A DNA stretch of 64,000 nt from Bryobacterales bacterium (GCA_016721425.1 JADKID010000005.1:248001-312000); one strand, 5' to 3'. Counted from the first letter of the stretch, positions 8,808 to 17,931 are shown. The notes: a model not told the origin generated them from the letters alone. Numbers and translations are program-made.

Positions 8808-9917
8808 ATGAAGCGTCCGAGTTTCACAATCGGAATCGAAGAAGAGTACATGACCGTGGACCCGCAAACGCGGGAGCTGCGCAGCCATATCGACGCAGAG
8901 ATGATCGAAAAGGGCAAGCTCGTCCTCCGCGAGCGCGTGAAGCCCGAGATGCATCAGTGCGTGGTGGAAGTGGGCACCGATATCTGCCACAACGTGCAGG
9001 AGGCGCGGGCCGAGATCATCACCATCCGCCGCCAGATGGTGGACCTGGCCAAGGCCAACGGGCTGCGGCTGGCTGCCGCGGCCACGCATCCCTTTTCCGA
9101 TTGGCGCAACCAGAGCATCTATGACGATGCCCGCTACCACACGCTGGTGGAGGATATGCAGCTGGTGGCGCGGGCCAACCTGATCTTCGGCCTGCACGTG
9201 CATGTCGGCATCGAGGACAAAGAGACCGCCATCCAGATCATGAACTCGGCGCGGTATTTCCTGCCGCACATCCTGGCTCTCTCATCCAATTCGCCCTTCT
9301 GGCTGGGCGACGAGACGGGTCTGAAAAGCTACCGCTGCAAAGTCTTCGACAAGTTCCCGCGCACCAACATTCCCGACTACTTTTCCAGCTATGGCGAGTA
9401 TGAGAGCTTCGTCAACCTGCTGATCAAGACCAACTGCATCGACAACGCGAAGAAGATCTGGTGGGATCTACGGCCGCATCCGGTCTTTGACACCATCGAG
9501 TTCCGCATCTGCGACCTGCCGATGCGGGCCGACGAGACCATCGCGCTGGCGGCGCTGATCCAGGCCACCGTGGTGATGCTGTGGAAACTACATTCGAACA
9601 ACCAGGGATTCCGGCTCTACCGCCGCATCCTGCTGATGGAGAACAAGTGGCGGGCCGTACGCTACGGCATCGACGGCAAGCTGATCGACTTCGGCAAACG
9701 GATCGAAGTGCCGTTCCGCGAGCTGATGGAAGAGTACTTCGACCTGGTGGCGCCGGTGGCCGACGAGCTGGGCAGCCGCCACGAGATCGAATATCTGCGC
9801 AAGGTTCTGGAAACGGGCACCGGCGCGGACCGGCAGTTGAAGGTCTGGCGGGAAACCAACGACCTGAAGGCCGTGGTGGATTACATCATTCAGGAAACTG
9901 AGGCAGGCCTTTACTGA
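8808..9917 (+). CDS. Carboxylate-amine ligase, GCS2/YbdK family
   Basis: The 369-residue protein belongs to the glutamate-cysteine ligase type 2 family. It opens with the diagnostic IGIEEEYMTVDP, and has HQCVVEVGTDICHNV, ARANLIFGLHVHVGI and TIEFRICDLPMRADETIAL further on. Members form an amide between a glutamate-like carboxylate and an amine using ATP; the exact substrate of YbdK-like forms is poorly known. The gene has a good ribosome site (GGGAGGG at 8797-8803), and its TGA shares one base with the ATG of the next gene (TGATG), implying coupled translation. Together with two ATP-grasp proteins it makes three probable amide-forming enzymes in one operon. Confidence 0.9.
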   Translation: MKRPSFTIGIEEEYMTVDPQTRELRSHIDAEMIEKGKLVLRERVKPEMHQCVVEVGTDICHNVQEARAEIITIRRQMVDLAKANGLRLAAAATHPFSDWRNQSIYDDARYHTLVEDMQLVARANLIFGLHVHVGIEDKETAIQIMNSARYFLPHILALSSNSPFWLGDETGLKSYRCKVFDKFPRTNIPDYFSSYGEYESFVNLLIKTNCIDNAKKIWWDLRPHPVFDTIEFRICDLPMRADETIALAALIQATVVMLWKLHSNNQGFRLYRRILLMENKWRAVRYGIDGKLIDFGKRIEVPFRELMEEYFDLVAPVADELGSRHEIEYLRKVLETGTGADRQLKVWRETNDLKAVVDYIIQETEAGLY

Positions 9918-10915
9918 TGAAGTTTGACCCCGAGTTGTTGATTGGGGCGCGGAACGCGGTGCGCGTTTGCCTGCGCATCCAGCCCCACGAGAAGGTAACC
10001 CTAATTACGGATCAGGTGTCGATGGAGATTGCCGCGGCTCTGGAGGCCGCCCTACAGGAGCTCGGCGCGGCATACCGCGTGTTTGTCCTGGAGGACTTGG
10101 CCCCACGCCCGCTCACGGACATGCCGCGGCACGTCTTGCAGGACATGGAGACCAGCCAGGTATCCATCTTCACCGTGGTGGCCCAACAGAACGAACTGCG
10201 CAGCCGCATGCAGATGACCGACGTGGTGAACCGCCAGAAGATCCGCCATGCCCACATGGTGAACATCGAGCGGCGCATCATGCTGGAGGGCATGAAGGCG
10301 GACTATCTGGCGGTGGATGATCTCAGCCTCAGGCTGCTGGAGATCACGCGCCCGGCGAAGCGCATCCGCGCCACTACGGCGGCGGGCACGGACATCACGG
10401 CCACCATGAATCCGGGATACAAGTGGCTCAAGACCAGCGGCATCATTAGCCCCAATACGTGGGGCAATCTGCCGGGCGGCGAGGTGTGGACCACGCCGGG
10501 CGAGGTGAACGGCCAGTTTGTGGTGGACGGCGTGGTGGGCGATTATCTCTGCGCCAAATATGGCGATCTGAAGGCCGCGCCGCTGACGCTGAAGATTGAG
10601 GGCAACCGGCTGCGCTCAGCGCATTCGGAGAACAAGGCGCTGGAAGACGAGTTCTGGCACTACACGCACACCGATGAAAACTCAGACCGCGTGGGCGAGT
10701 TTGCCATCGGCACCAATCTGGGCGTCAAGGACGTGATCGGCAACATTCTCCAGGACGAGAAGATCCCCGGCATTCACATCGCCTTTGGGAATCCTTACGG
10801 CGACCACACCGGCGCGGACTGGTATTCCGGAACGCATATCGACGTGGTGGGCCGGCGGTTTTCCATCTGGGCGGACGAGCGCCAGATCATGCGCGACGGA
10901 GAGTTTCTGCTGTGA
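9917..10915 (+). CDS. Aminopeptidase T-like (M29/COG2309) protein
   Basis: The 332-residue product matches the shortened M29-like group. The C-terminal half holds the metal-site pattern: Glu in RVGEFAIGTNLG, ILQDEKIPGIHIAFG with a His, and GADWYSGTHIDVV with His and Asp. This suggests a functional dinuclear metal site. The N-terminal half begins LIGARNAVRVCLRIQPHEKV, like family members. In this operon it could trim, or in reverse transfer, a peptide made by the neighbouring ligases. No signal peptide is present. Both junctions are overlaps (TGATG upstream, GTGA downstream), so expression should be tightly matched to the ligases. Confidence 0.82.
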   Translation: MKFDPELLIGARNAVRVCLRIQPHEKVTLITDQVSMEIAAALEAALQELGAAYRVFVLEDLAPRPLTDMPRHVLQDMETSQVSIFTVVAQQNELRSRMQMTDVVNRQKIRHAHMVNIERRIMLEGMKADYLAVDDLSLRLLEITRPAKRIRATTAAGTDITATMNPGYKWLKTSGIISPNTWGNLPGGEVWTTPGEVNGQFVVDGVVGDYLCAKYGDLKAAPLTLKIEGNRLRSAHSENKALEDEFWHYTHTDENSDRVGEFAIGTNLGVKDVIGNILQDEKIPGIHIAFGNPYGDHTGADWYSGTHIDVVGRRFSIWADERQIMRDGEFLL

Positions 10916-12099
10916 CCGGCGACTCGCTGCGCCGGCTGTTCAACGCGCAGTTCTCGCTGGAAAACTACGAGCGCTTCCTGGCGATGGTGGATGAGCGTTG
11001 CGGCACTCATGTCCCGTTCCGGTTGTGCGAAACGCCCTGCTTCTTCGATTCCGACTTCATGCAGCGCATCTCGCGCGAGGGCCGCGAGCTGATCGATCAA
11101 CTGGTGGACAACCCGGAGTACCGCCGCATCTCCGATGCCTCGCTGCCGGCCCAGTACACCGTGCCCAACGAGCCGCACGAGCCGATGTTCGTGCAGGTGG
11201 ACTTTGGCGTGGTGCGTGGTGAGGACGGGCTGCTGCATCCGAAGCTGGTGGAGATCCAGGGCTTCCCCTCCCTGTACGCATTCCAGCCGGTGCTGGCGCA
11301 GAGCTACGTGGACGCACACGGCCTGCCGGGCGGGCTGCACTACCTGCTGGATGGCCTCAACAACGACGAATATGAGCGCGTGATGCGCGACGCCATCGTG
11401 GCCGGCCACGATCCCGAGCAGGTGGTCCTGCTGGAAGTGGACCCGGAGCATCAGAAAACACGCTGCGATTTCCTGGTGACGGAACGGATGCTGGGCGTGC
11501 GGGCCGTCTGCATCACGCAATTGAAGAAGCGCGGCGCCAAACTCTACTACACGCGCGACGGGCGCGAGGTGGAGATCCGCCGCATCTACAATCGCGCCAT
11601 CGTCGACGAGATCGAGCGCCGCGGGATTGCCATCCCCTTCGACTGGCGCGACGATCTGGACGTGGAGTGGGCGGGGCATCCGAACTTCTATTTCCGCGTC
11701 TCGAAGTTCTCCATTCCCTACCTGCATCATCCCAGCGTGCCGCGGACTATCTTTCTGGACCGCATGACGGAGATGCCGGACGACCTCTCGCAATGGGTGC
11801 TGAAGCCGCTGTATTCCTTTGCCGGCCTGGGCGTGGTGATCGGCCCGACTCGTGCCGAGGTGGACGCCATTCCCGCAGACCAGCGGGCCGGCTTCATCCT
11901 GCAGGAGCGGGTGGAGTTTGCGCCGGTGGTGGAGACTCCGCACGGGCTGACCAAGGCCGAGATCCGCGTGATGTACATCAACCGCCGGCCGGTGACGCAC
12001 ATCATCCGCATGGGCCGCGGCAAGATGATGGGCGTGGACCACAACAAGAACATGGAGTGGGTGGGCGCCAGCGCGGCGCTGTACCATGAAGATTCATGA
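10912..12099 (+). CDS. Second ATP-grasp-like protein (glutathionylspermidine-synthase-like fold suspected)
   Basis: The 395-residue protein starts at GTG 10912, overlapping the previous stop. The last 130 residues show ATP-grasp features: a nucleotide-binding Lys and small-residue loop in WVLKPLYSFAGLGVVIG, a hinge FILQERVEFAPVV, and metal-binding AEIRVMYIN plus GRGKMMGVDHNKNMEW. The first 200 residues contain ETPCFFDSDFMQ, FVQVDFGVV and LVEIQGFPSLYAFQP, which resemble the acidic substrate pocket of glutathionylspermidine-synthase-like or circularly permuted ATP-grasp enzymes. I do not recognise a named orthologue. The sequence is quite different from the ATP-grasp gene at 7.9 kb, so this is probably a second ligation step rather than a duplicate. 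Confidence 0.7.
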   Translation: MTGDSLRRLFNAQFSLENYERFLAMVDERCGTHVPFRLCETPCFFDSDFMQRISREGRELIDQLVDNPEYRRISDASLPAQYTVPNEPHEPMFVQVDFGVVRGEDGLLHPKLVEIQGFPSLYAFQPVLAQSYVDAHGLPGGLHYLLDGLNNDEYERVMRDAIVAGHDPEQVVLLEVDPEHQKTRCDFLVTERMLGVRAVCITQLKKRGAKLYYTRDGREVEIRRIYNRAIVDEIERRGIAIPFDWRDDLDVEWAGHPNFYFRVSKFSIPYLHHPSVPRTIFLDRMTEMPDDLSQWVLKPLYSFAGLGVVIGPTRAEVDAIPADQRAGFILQERVEFAPVVETPHGLTKAEIRVMYINRRPVTHIIRMGRGKMMGVDHNKNMEWVGASAALYHEDS

Positions 12100-12443
12100 C
12101 GCCGGAACAGGAAGACCTTCTCGAACACATCATTGATTACCTCTGCGAAGAGCAGGCGGAGGCAGTGGCCGGCCTCAGCGACGCCGAGATCAAGCGGCGG
12201 GCCCTGCTCGCGATCCGCCGCGCGGAGCGGCATGAACTGGAGCAACCGGAGGCCATCACAGCCTTTGCCTCGCTGATGTTCCTGGTCGCGCCGGATTTCG
12301 ACGAGCAGCCCAATATCGCCAAGGCGCTATCGGATACCGACATTCCCGCGGCGCTGCGCCTGACGGAGGTCTTCTCGAAGACGTCGGAATCCGATTGGGA
12401 TGAGGCGGCGGAGAAGTCGCAGGGTTGGGACAAGCTGCGATGA
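12096..12443 (+). CDS. Small acidic hypothetical protein of the amidoligase operon
   Basis: This 115-residue, Glu/Ala-rich, mostly helical protein has no signal or membrane segment. It overlaps the gene before by 4 bases (ATGA) and the ATP-pyrophosphatase after by 4 bases (ATGA), which is strong evidence that it is real and belongs to the pathway. Visible features are a repeated helix pattern (EEQAEAVAGLSDAEIKRRALLAIRRAERH) and LVAPDFDEQPNIAKAL. No family is recognised. A carrier, adaptor or substrate-peptide role is possible. It ends in GWDKLR and lacks a serine motif typical of acyl carrier proteins or an obvious leader/core boundary. Confidence 0.75.
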   Translation: MTPEQEDLLEHIIDYLCEEQAEAVAGLSDAEIKRRALLAIRRAERHELEQPEAITAFASLMFLVAPDFDEQPNIAKALSDTDIPAALRLTEVFSKTSESDWDEAAEKSQGWDKLR

Positions 12444-13105
12444 AGAAGGTGGTGCTCTCGTGGTCTTCAGGCAAGGACAGCGCGTGGGCGCTTCATGTGT
12501 TGCGGAGCGAGCCCGGCGTGGAAGTGATCGGGCTGCTCACCACGCTCAACGGCGCATTTGATCGCGTGGCGATGCACGCCGTGCGGCGCGAGTTGCTGCG
12601 CCGGCAGGCGGAATCCGTCGGCTTGCCGCTGCTGACCGTGGACCTCCCGTGGCCCTGCCCCAACGAGGCGTACGAGCAGTTGATGGAGAAGGCCTGCGCC
12701 GACATGAAGGCGATGGGCGCGGAGGCCGTGGCGTTTGGCGATCTGTATCTGGAGGACGTGCGGGCCTATCGAGTGAAGCAACTGGCGCCCACAGGCCTGG
12801 AGCCGATCTTCCCGCTGTGGGGGCGCCCGACCGACGCGCTGGCGCGCGAAATGATCGCCGGCGGACAGCGGGCCCGCGTGACGTGCGTGGATCCGAAGAA
12901 GCTGACGCGGGACTTCGCCGGGCGCGAGTTTGACCTGGCGCTGTTGAATGATCTGCCGCCGGGCGCCGACCCGTGCGGAGAGAATGGCGAGTTTCACAGC
13001 TTTGTCTACGAGTCGCCCGTGCTGCGCTGGCCGGTGCGGATTCAGAGCGGCGAAGTGGTGGAGCGCGACGGGTTCATTTTTGCGGACGTCCTGCCAGCGG
13101 ACTGA
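12440..13105 (+). CDS. Dph6/COG2102-type ATP-pyrophosphatase (adenine nucleotide alpha hydrolase)
   Basis: The 221-residue protein starts MKKVVLSWSSGKDSAWAL: the PP-loop (SSGKDS at 9-14) is complete. The C-terminal DPCGENGEFHSFVYE is the conserved signature of the diphthine-ammonia-ligase-like family, whose members adenylate a carboxylate and form an amide. Bacteria lack diphthamide, so bacterial members act on other, mostly unknown substrates. The ATG at 12440 overlaps the previous stop; the frame is open 15 bases earlier but without a better start. As the last operon gene it would supply a fourth amide-forming activity. A TAGAAT hexamer follows directly, ahead of tRNA-Arg. Confidence 0.85.
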   Translation: MKKVVLSWSSGKDSAWALHVLRSEPGVEVIGLLTTLNGAFDRVAMHAVRRELLRRQAESVGLPLLTVDLPWPCPNEAYEQLMEKACADMKAMGAEAVAFGDLYLEDVRAYRVKQLAPTGLEPIFPLWGRPTDALAREMIAGGQRARVTCVDPKKLTRDFAGREFDLALLNDLPPGADPCGENGEFHSFVYESPVLRWPVRIQSGEVVERDGFIFADVLPAD

Positions 13106-13111
13106 TAGAAT
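13106..13111 (+). promoter_or_regulatory. Candidate -10 element of tRNA-Arg
   Basis: TAGAAT lies 11 bases before the first base of the tRNA, placing a start site about 4-5 bases upstream of the mature 5' end. It overlaps nothing but the bases just after the ATP-pyrophosphatase stop. No clear -35 is visible, because that position falls inside the preceding gene. Confidence 0.5.
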
Positions 13112-13122
13112 AGGGGCGAAGT

Positions 13123-13199
13123 GCGCCCGTAGCTCAGTCGGATAGAGCGTCTGGCTTCGAACCAGCAGGTCGGGAGTTCGAGTCTCTCCGGGCGCACCA
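13123..13199 (+). tRNA. tRNA-Arg(UCG)
   Basis: A complete 77-base cloverleaf can be folded. The acceptor arm is GCGCCCG/CGGGCGC with discriminator A and an encoded CCA. The D stem is GCTC/GAGC, and the anticodon stem has loop CTTCGAA giving anticodon TCG (bases 34-36), which reads CGA and, by wobble, other CGN codons. The T arm is GGGAG-TTCGAGT-CTCTC. Position 27:43 (T:C) is the only clear mismatch. It lies 17 bases after the amidoligase operon and its 3' end is two bases from the stop codon of the opposite-strand fic gene. The 3' end could serve as an integration site, but I found no convincing downstream repeat of it. Confidence 0.95.
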
Positions 13200-13201
13200 C
13201 T

Positions 13202-14704
13202 TCACTCCACGCCCATCCTCGCCGTCACCGCTTGCTCCATCCGCTGCAACTCGCCGTCCGTCAGTTCCGGGAAATGCGACCGCTTGCCCGCCGCCAGCCG
13301 CCCGTGATTCTGGAGCAGCAGCTTCGCAAGAAGCCGCAGCCGGTTATCGGGCAGCTCCACCACCGCGCGAACATCCTGACAGACGCCGTCGAATTGCTGG
13401 AGAAAGCTGAGCTCCTCCGGCCAGTCCTTCTCCAGCGTCTCGGCGATGCATTCGTACAGAAACTCAGCGTGCCGCGTCAGGTCCGGGTAGCGATAGAGGT
13501 CCACGGTACTGTTCTGCACGGTCATTCGATTCGCATCGTCCAGCGTGTACTGCACACCAGGGTTCACCAGGCGCGACACTCTATCGAGCACGGCCTCGTA
13601 GTCCTTCATGCGGCGTTGAATCACCGCTGAGACGGGAAAGATCAGGCCTTCCGGCGTGTACCCGGCCTGAGCGAGAATCTGGTGGATCAGGAAGCGGTGC
13701 AGGCGGCCGTTGCCGTCTTCAAACGGGTGAAGATACACGAAGCCGAACGCGGCGCAGGCAGCCAGCGGCACTATGTCGCTCTGCTCCGCCCGGCTGATCT
13801 TCTTCACTAGTTCCAACCACTTCCCCATCAGGTCCGGCAGATCGCCGGGCGCGGGGCAAACGTAGCGGACATCTTCCGAATAGTCGTAGCGGCGGGTCCG
13901 CCCCACGTAGTTCTGGATCGTCCGCCATCCAGAAGCGGCGTAGCGTTTGTCCTGTACGATCTGATTCTGCAGGAGGACCAGCGCGGCCTCGCTGGCGATG
14001 TCCTCCGTTCCTGCGTGCTCCAGCACGGCCAGGAAACGCTCCTCCCGATCCGGCGCCGGCGTTTCGCCTTCAATCGCGTAGGAAGACTTGGTTTCGCTGC
14101 GGTAGAGGAAATCGGCAGCTCGCTGGAAGAGGGAGGCATCCAGGTTCAGGGTCAGCGCCTGGACGGCCGTGCCATAGTTCCGCTCCTGCCGGTCCTTGAT
14201 CACCTTCGTGCGGCGAACCAGGGGGCAGTAGCCCTCCACGCCCAGGAGGTTGTTCCGCACCCGGTGCCGTTTGGAGTAAGGAGTCCGGAAGTGCTTGCTC
14301 CGCCACACGATCTGCCTTTCGCCATCGGCCAGATCAGCGAAGGGCGCCCGGCTGTCCGGCAGGGGCAGGCGTCGTTGGGTCAGACGCTCGTGCAGATACC
14401 AGGCCCGCCGGGCATAGGCGCTGTTTGGCTGGCCTTGCACCCAGTTGGTGATGGTTTCGGCTGGCAGCGCTTCCATCACCCGGTGCCAGACCCGGAGGTC
14501 GAGGGGCTCGTAGCGCAACGCGAAACGGAGGTGGTCCTGAATGGAGCCGCACTGGTAGTTGAGGGGGTAGATTTCAGTGACTTCGTCGGGGCTTTCGATG
14601 GTGCGGCGGGCCGTGGAGCCCACTTCGCTGCGCAAGGCGGGCGGGGGCACATTGAGCTGGAGTTCGCCGAGCAGTCCGGTGAGCCCGACGGCGTGGTTTT
14701 TCAC
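13202..14704 (-). CDS. Fic-domain protein, class II with N-terminal inhibitory motif
   Basis: The 500-residue protein carries the complete Fic catalytic motif HPFEDGNGR at residues 326-334, so AMP or other nucleotide transfer onto a hydroxyl side chain is expected. Residues 208-213 read S-Y-A-I-E-G, matching the (S/T)xxxE(G/N) inhibitory helix ahead of the Fic core, so activity is probably self-restrained. The first ~190 residues form a separate helical domain with WYLHERLTQRRLPLP, and the C terminus (after 340) is a winged-helix-like extension. It starts with GTG preceded by AGAGG. It stands alone: no antitoxin gene is adjacent, as expected when inhibition is intramolecular. Its stop is two bases from the tRNA-Arg 3' end. 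Confidence 0.9.
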   Translation of the reverse strand: MKNHAVGLTGLLGELQLNVPPPALRSEVGSTARRTIESPDEVTEIYPLNYQCGSIQDHLRFALRYEPLDLRVWHRVMEALPAETITNWVQGQPNSAYARRAWYLHERLTQRRLPLPDSRAPFADLADGERQIVWRSKHFRTPYSKRHRVRNNLLGVEGYCPLVRRTKVIKDRQERNYGTAVQALTLNLDASLFQRAADFLYRSETKSSYAIEGETPAPDREERFLAVLEHAGTEDIASEAALVLLQNQIVQDKRYAASGWRTIQNYVGRTRRYDYSEDVRYVCPAPGDLPDLMGKWLELVKKISRAEQSDIVPLAACAAFGFVYLHPFEDGNGRLHRFLIHQILAQAGYTPEGLIFPVSAVIQRRMKDYEAVLDRVSRLVNPGVQYTLDDANRMTVQNSTVDLYRYPDLTRHAEFLYECIAETLEKDWPEELSFLQQFDGVCQDVRAVVELPDNRLRLLAKLLLQNHGRLAAGKRSHFPELTDGELQRMEQAVTARMGVE

Positions 14705-14917
14705 TCAAGCCTCTTTCAAAAACGTAGTCTCAGCGTTCGATCCGTAACGGAACGTTGCCAGCCATCCAGAAACGTTCTCGAGTCTGGCCATGCCGTGTAG
14801 AATCGCTCGCAACTATGCAAAAGTATACCTTATGGTGGTATTGGGTGTAGAAACGTTATTGACTGGATCACGTCTTCGTCTTATGTTCGTTAGCGAGCCC
14901 GCTGACGTGAGCTGAAC

Positions 14918-15178
14918 CTACTGCCCCAAGGGCAAAGCGCACTCCACCGGCCGGGGCTTCCCCGCGAGTTGCCAGTACGGCACCGACACCTGCCGCCACT
15001 GCCGCCGCCAGTTGCCGCGCTCGCACATATAGAGCTGGCCGCATTGTACGGACTGGCGCAGGGCGGTGCGGCTCGCCGTCGCCTCCGCCGGCCACAGCTG
15101 CCCCTGAGTCTTCTCGTTGCAGGACACAGCGGGGCCAGCCGAGAGAGCGAGCAACAGAATGGAGGCGGCGGTGATCAT
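14918..15178 (-). CDS. Small secreted cysteine-containing hypothetical protein
   Basis: The 86-residue product has a good signal peptide (ITAASILLLALSAGPAVS, cleaved before or near a Cys). The mature part has four Cys (CNEKTQGQLWP, QCGQLYMCERGNW, and a C-terminal Cys), compatible with two disulfides. Trp/Arg/Gln repeats (WRRQWRQVSVPYWQL) suggest a compact beta domain. I associate similar short secreted proteins with Acidobacteria, but no function is known. The first residue after the signal could also be a lipobox-like Cys (AVSC), although AVSC lacks the usual Leu. It is 74 bases upstream of the CE15 gene stop on the same strand. Confidence 0.6.
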   Translation of the reverse strand: MITAASILLLALSAGPAVSCNEKTQGQLWPAEATASRTALRQSVQCGQLYMCERGNWRRQWRQVSVPYWQLAGKPRPVECALPLGQ

Positions 15179-15252
15179 GCACTTAGTGTTCCGCAGCGGC
15201 CCGGCCAGTGAAACCGGAGCGGTACCAGCGCCCCGCTAGTACCAGAGTCGCT

Positions 15253-16530
15253 TTACTTCCCCATCTGGAAATGCCCGGCGGCGAATGCCAGATACTGATC
15301 CCAATCGTAATCGGTGACGTCGTGCTTGCCCGCGCGGATGTGGTAGCGGACGGCGCCGCCCACGGGCTGATGAACCTCCGGCATACGATCCGTGCCGATG
15401 CCCTGCTTGCCGAAGAGCTGATAGACCGGTGAGGCGGCCACGGCGGCCAGAAACTCGCCGCGCGGATCGGCCCACTGATCCTCCAGGGCGCTGGCCACAT
15501 AGAGCGGCCGCGGCGCAATCAGCGCCAGCAGCAGGTGGGCATCGAAGGGGAGAGTCTCCTCCTTGCCGCTGTATTGCCGGTAGTTGGCGCAGAACCAGTG
15601 CGGGAAAGCACGGTTGAGGTCGGCCACAGTTTCGCCGTACACGCGGCGGCTGATGGCGGCGCCACCCTCGCCGGAATCGTTGGACACCACAACGGCAAAG
15701 CGTTGATCCATCGCGCCAGCCCACAGCGCCGCCTTGCCGAGGCGGGAGTGGCCCATGAGCGCGATGCGTTTGGCATCCACGGCCTTGTCGGTTTCGAGAT
15801 AATCCACCACGCGGCTCAAGCCCCACGCCCAGGCGCCGATGGCGGCCCACTCATCGGCCGCCGGCGCGCTCTGGCCCGGCGTCATCAGCAGAGGCCGGAT
15901 GCCGTGGGGCAGGCCACCGTCGAAATCGGGCTCGATGTCGTAGTAGTGCATGGTCGCCAGGCCGAAGCCCTTGGCCAGGATCTTCTCGACGGGCCAGCGG
16001 TTGGCCGTGGTGCCGCGCGTCTTCGCGGCGGCGGTCTGCTTGACCCGCTTTTTGGTCTGCGGGTCTGCGATCCACACGTCGGCGAGCGTGACGCCCGGAT
16101 CGGCGATGATGGCGTGGTTGCCCTGGAAGTTGAGCCCGACGAAGACCGGCACGGGCCCGCGCGCGCCGGAGGGCAGGTAGAGCAGCAGCCGCATGGACTT
16201 GCCTGCCACGCGGATGCTCACCTCCTTGCGAGTGGCCTTGCCGCCCAGGGCGCCGGTTTCGATGGACGTGAGCTCAAACGCCGCCTTCGGCCAGGCGGCA
16301 GGCGTGCGGCCGAACATCTGACTTTCGAAGAGCTGCACGAGCTCCGGGCGGCGCTTGTTCTGCCACGTGGCGGCGTCGCGGACGGGCTCGCCGCTGCGCA
16401 TCTTCAGCGGGTCCGGCAGGGTGTAGACGGGCACTTTGGCCTCGTCGTAGTTAGGGATGGGCTTCTGCGCGATGGCGCAGGCGGAGAGCAGCGCAACGGC
16501 GCCGCAGCGGCGAAGAAGTCGGGCAGGCAT
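15253..16530 (-). CDS. Glucuronyl-esterase-like (CE15-type) secreted alpha/beta hydrolase
   Basis: The 425-residue protein begins at ATG 16530 with a signal peptide (CGAVALLSACAIAQ). The nucleophile motif is GHSRLGKAALW, similar to the GxSRxGK of CE15 4-O-methyl-glucuronoyl methylesterases. SNDSGEGGAAISRR and a late His in GKHDVTDYDWDQ supply the rest of the site. CE15 enzymes cut lignin-carbohydrate esters, which fits a plant-polysaccharide lifestyle. TATCGT lies 7 bases upstream of the ATG (16538-16543), consistent with a leaderless transcript. The gene diverges from the sulfatase-like gene with only 49 bases between start codons. Confidence 0.82.
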   Translation of the reverse strand: MPARLLRRCGAVALLSACAIAQKPIPNYDEAKVPVYTLPDPLKMRSGEPVRDAATWQNKRRPELVQLFESQMFGRTPAAWPKAAFELTSIETGALGGKATRKEVSIRVAGKSMRLLLYLPSGARGPVPVFVGLNFQGNHAIIADPGVTLADVWIADPQTKKRVKQTAAAKTRGTTANRWPVEKILAKGFGLATMHYYDIEPDFDGGLPHGIRPLLMTPGQSAPAADEWAAIGAWAWGLSRVVDYLETDKAVDAKRIALMGHSRLGKAALWAGAMDQRFAVVVSNDSGEGGAAISRRVYGETVADLNRAFPHWFCANYRQYSGKEETLPFDAHLLLALIAPRPLYVASALEDQWADPRGEFLAAVAASPVYQLFGKQGIGTDRMPEVHQPVGGAVRYHIRAGKHDVTDYDWDQYLAFAAGHFQMGK

Positions 16531-16579
16531 GGTAGACACGATATCAGTTCCGCGATCGGCTGGGAGTAGAATTGGGGCG

Positions 16580-17931
16580 ATGACAACGACCCGGAGGGCG
16601 TTCCAATCCCTGCTGCCGTTCGCGCCTGCGGCGTTTGCGAGAGGGTCACCGCCGCGGCGGAACGTGCTGTTCCTGGCTCTGGACGGATTGAATGACTGGG
16701 TGGGATGCCTCGGCGGGCAGCCCCGCGTTCTGACGCCCAATATCGACCGGCTGTCGCGGCGGAGTGTGTTGTTCGCCAGTGCGCACTGCGCAGCGCCATT
16801 GGGCAACCCGTCGCGGACGGCTCTGATGTTCGGCAGACGCCCCTCCTCGACAGGTGTCTACTTGAACAGCCATCCGTATTCCGGATCGAGGGCGCTCGCA
16901 GAAGCCGCGTCGCTGAACCAGCACTTCAAGGACAACGGGTACTTGACGCTGGGTTGCGGCAAGATCTATCACGGCACGCCCGGCGTCTCTGCCGACAGGC
17001 AGGGCTGGGACGACTACGGCCAGCCGCAGGGAGACTTCACGTTACCCGCTGCGAAGTCGCTGGCGGCGCCCGCCCCGCAGGGGCAATTCGTTTGGGGACC
17101 CACTCAAGGCGGTGACGAAGAGATGAACGACTACCACGTCACCGAGTGGGTCAATGCGCACCTGAGAAAGAGGCGTGGCCAGCCGATGTTCCTGGCGTGC
17201 GGGCTCTTTCGGCCGCGCCTGCCGTGGTATGTGCCGAAGAAGTACTTCGACCGGTATCGCCCGGATTCCGCCAGGCCGCCGGTGGCAAAAAGCCGCACTG
17301 AGGTCGCGGACGAGGATGAGCGTGTCAGGAACAACGGCGCCTCGAAGGACGGCGTGCGGGCATACATGGCGGCAATTTCGTTTGCTGACGCGATGGTGGG
17401 GCGGGTGCTACGGGCGCTGGAGACCGGTCCGAATGCTCACAGCACGTCCGTCGTGTTGTGGGGCGATCATGGCTGGCATCTGGACGACGATCTGACCTGG
17501 AGCCGGTTCATGCTTCGTGAGCGCTCCACTCGAAACCTGCTGATGATCGCAGCGCCTGGCATGCCGTATCTACAAGCCCGTGTCGGATTCCCGGTGAGTA
17601 TGATCGACGTCTATCCAACGCTGATGGACATAACTGGCGTCCGGCCGCCCGGCGGGTTGGAGGGCATGTCGCTATACCCCTTTCTGAAGAATCCGCTCAC
17701 GCAGCGGACGCAGCCGGCGATCACAACGTGTGGGCGAGGGAACCACGCGGTGCGTACCGGGGAGTGGCGTTACATCCGCTACAGCGACGGCGGCGAAGAG
17801 CTCTACGATCTGGAAGAAGACCGGGCCGAGCGCCACAATGTAGCGGCGTGGCCACCGATGGCCGAAATCAAGACAGAGCTGGCACGGTGGCTGCCTACCC
17901 ACAACGAGCCGGACGTGCCGAAGCGCAGCGC

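Noticed and set aside
13190..14917. An attachment-site copy of the tRNA-Arg 3' end beyond the Fic gene
   Set aside because: Only an 8-base match (TCGAGTCT) was seen near 14,780. That is too short to be distinguished from chance, and no integrase gene is present.
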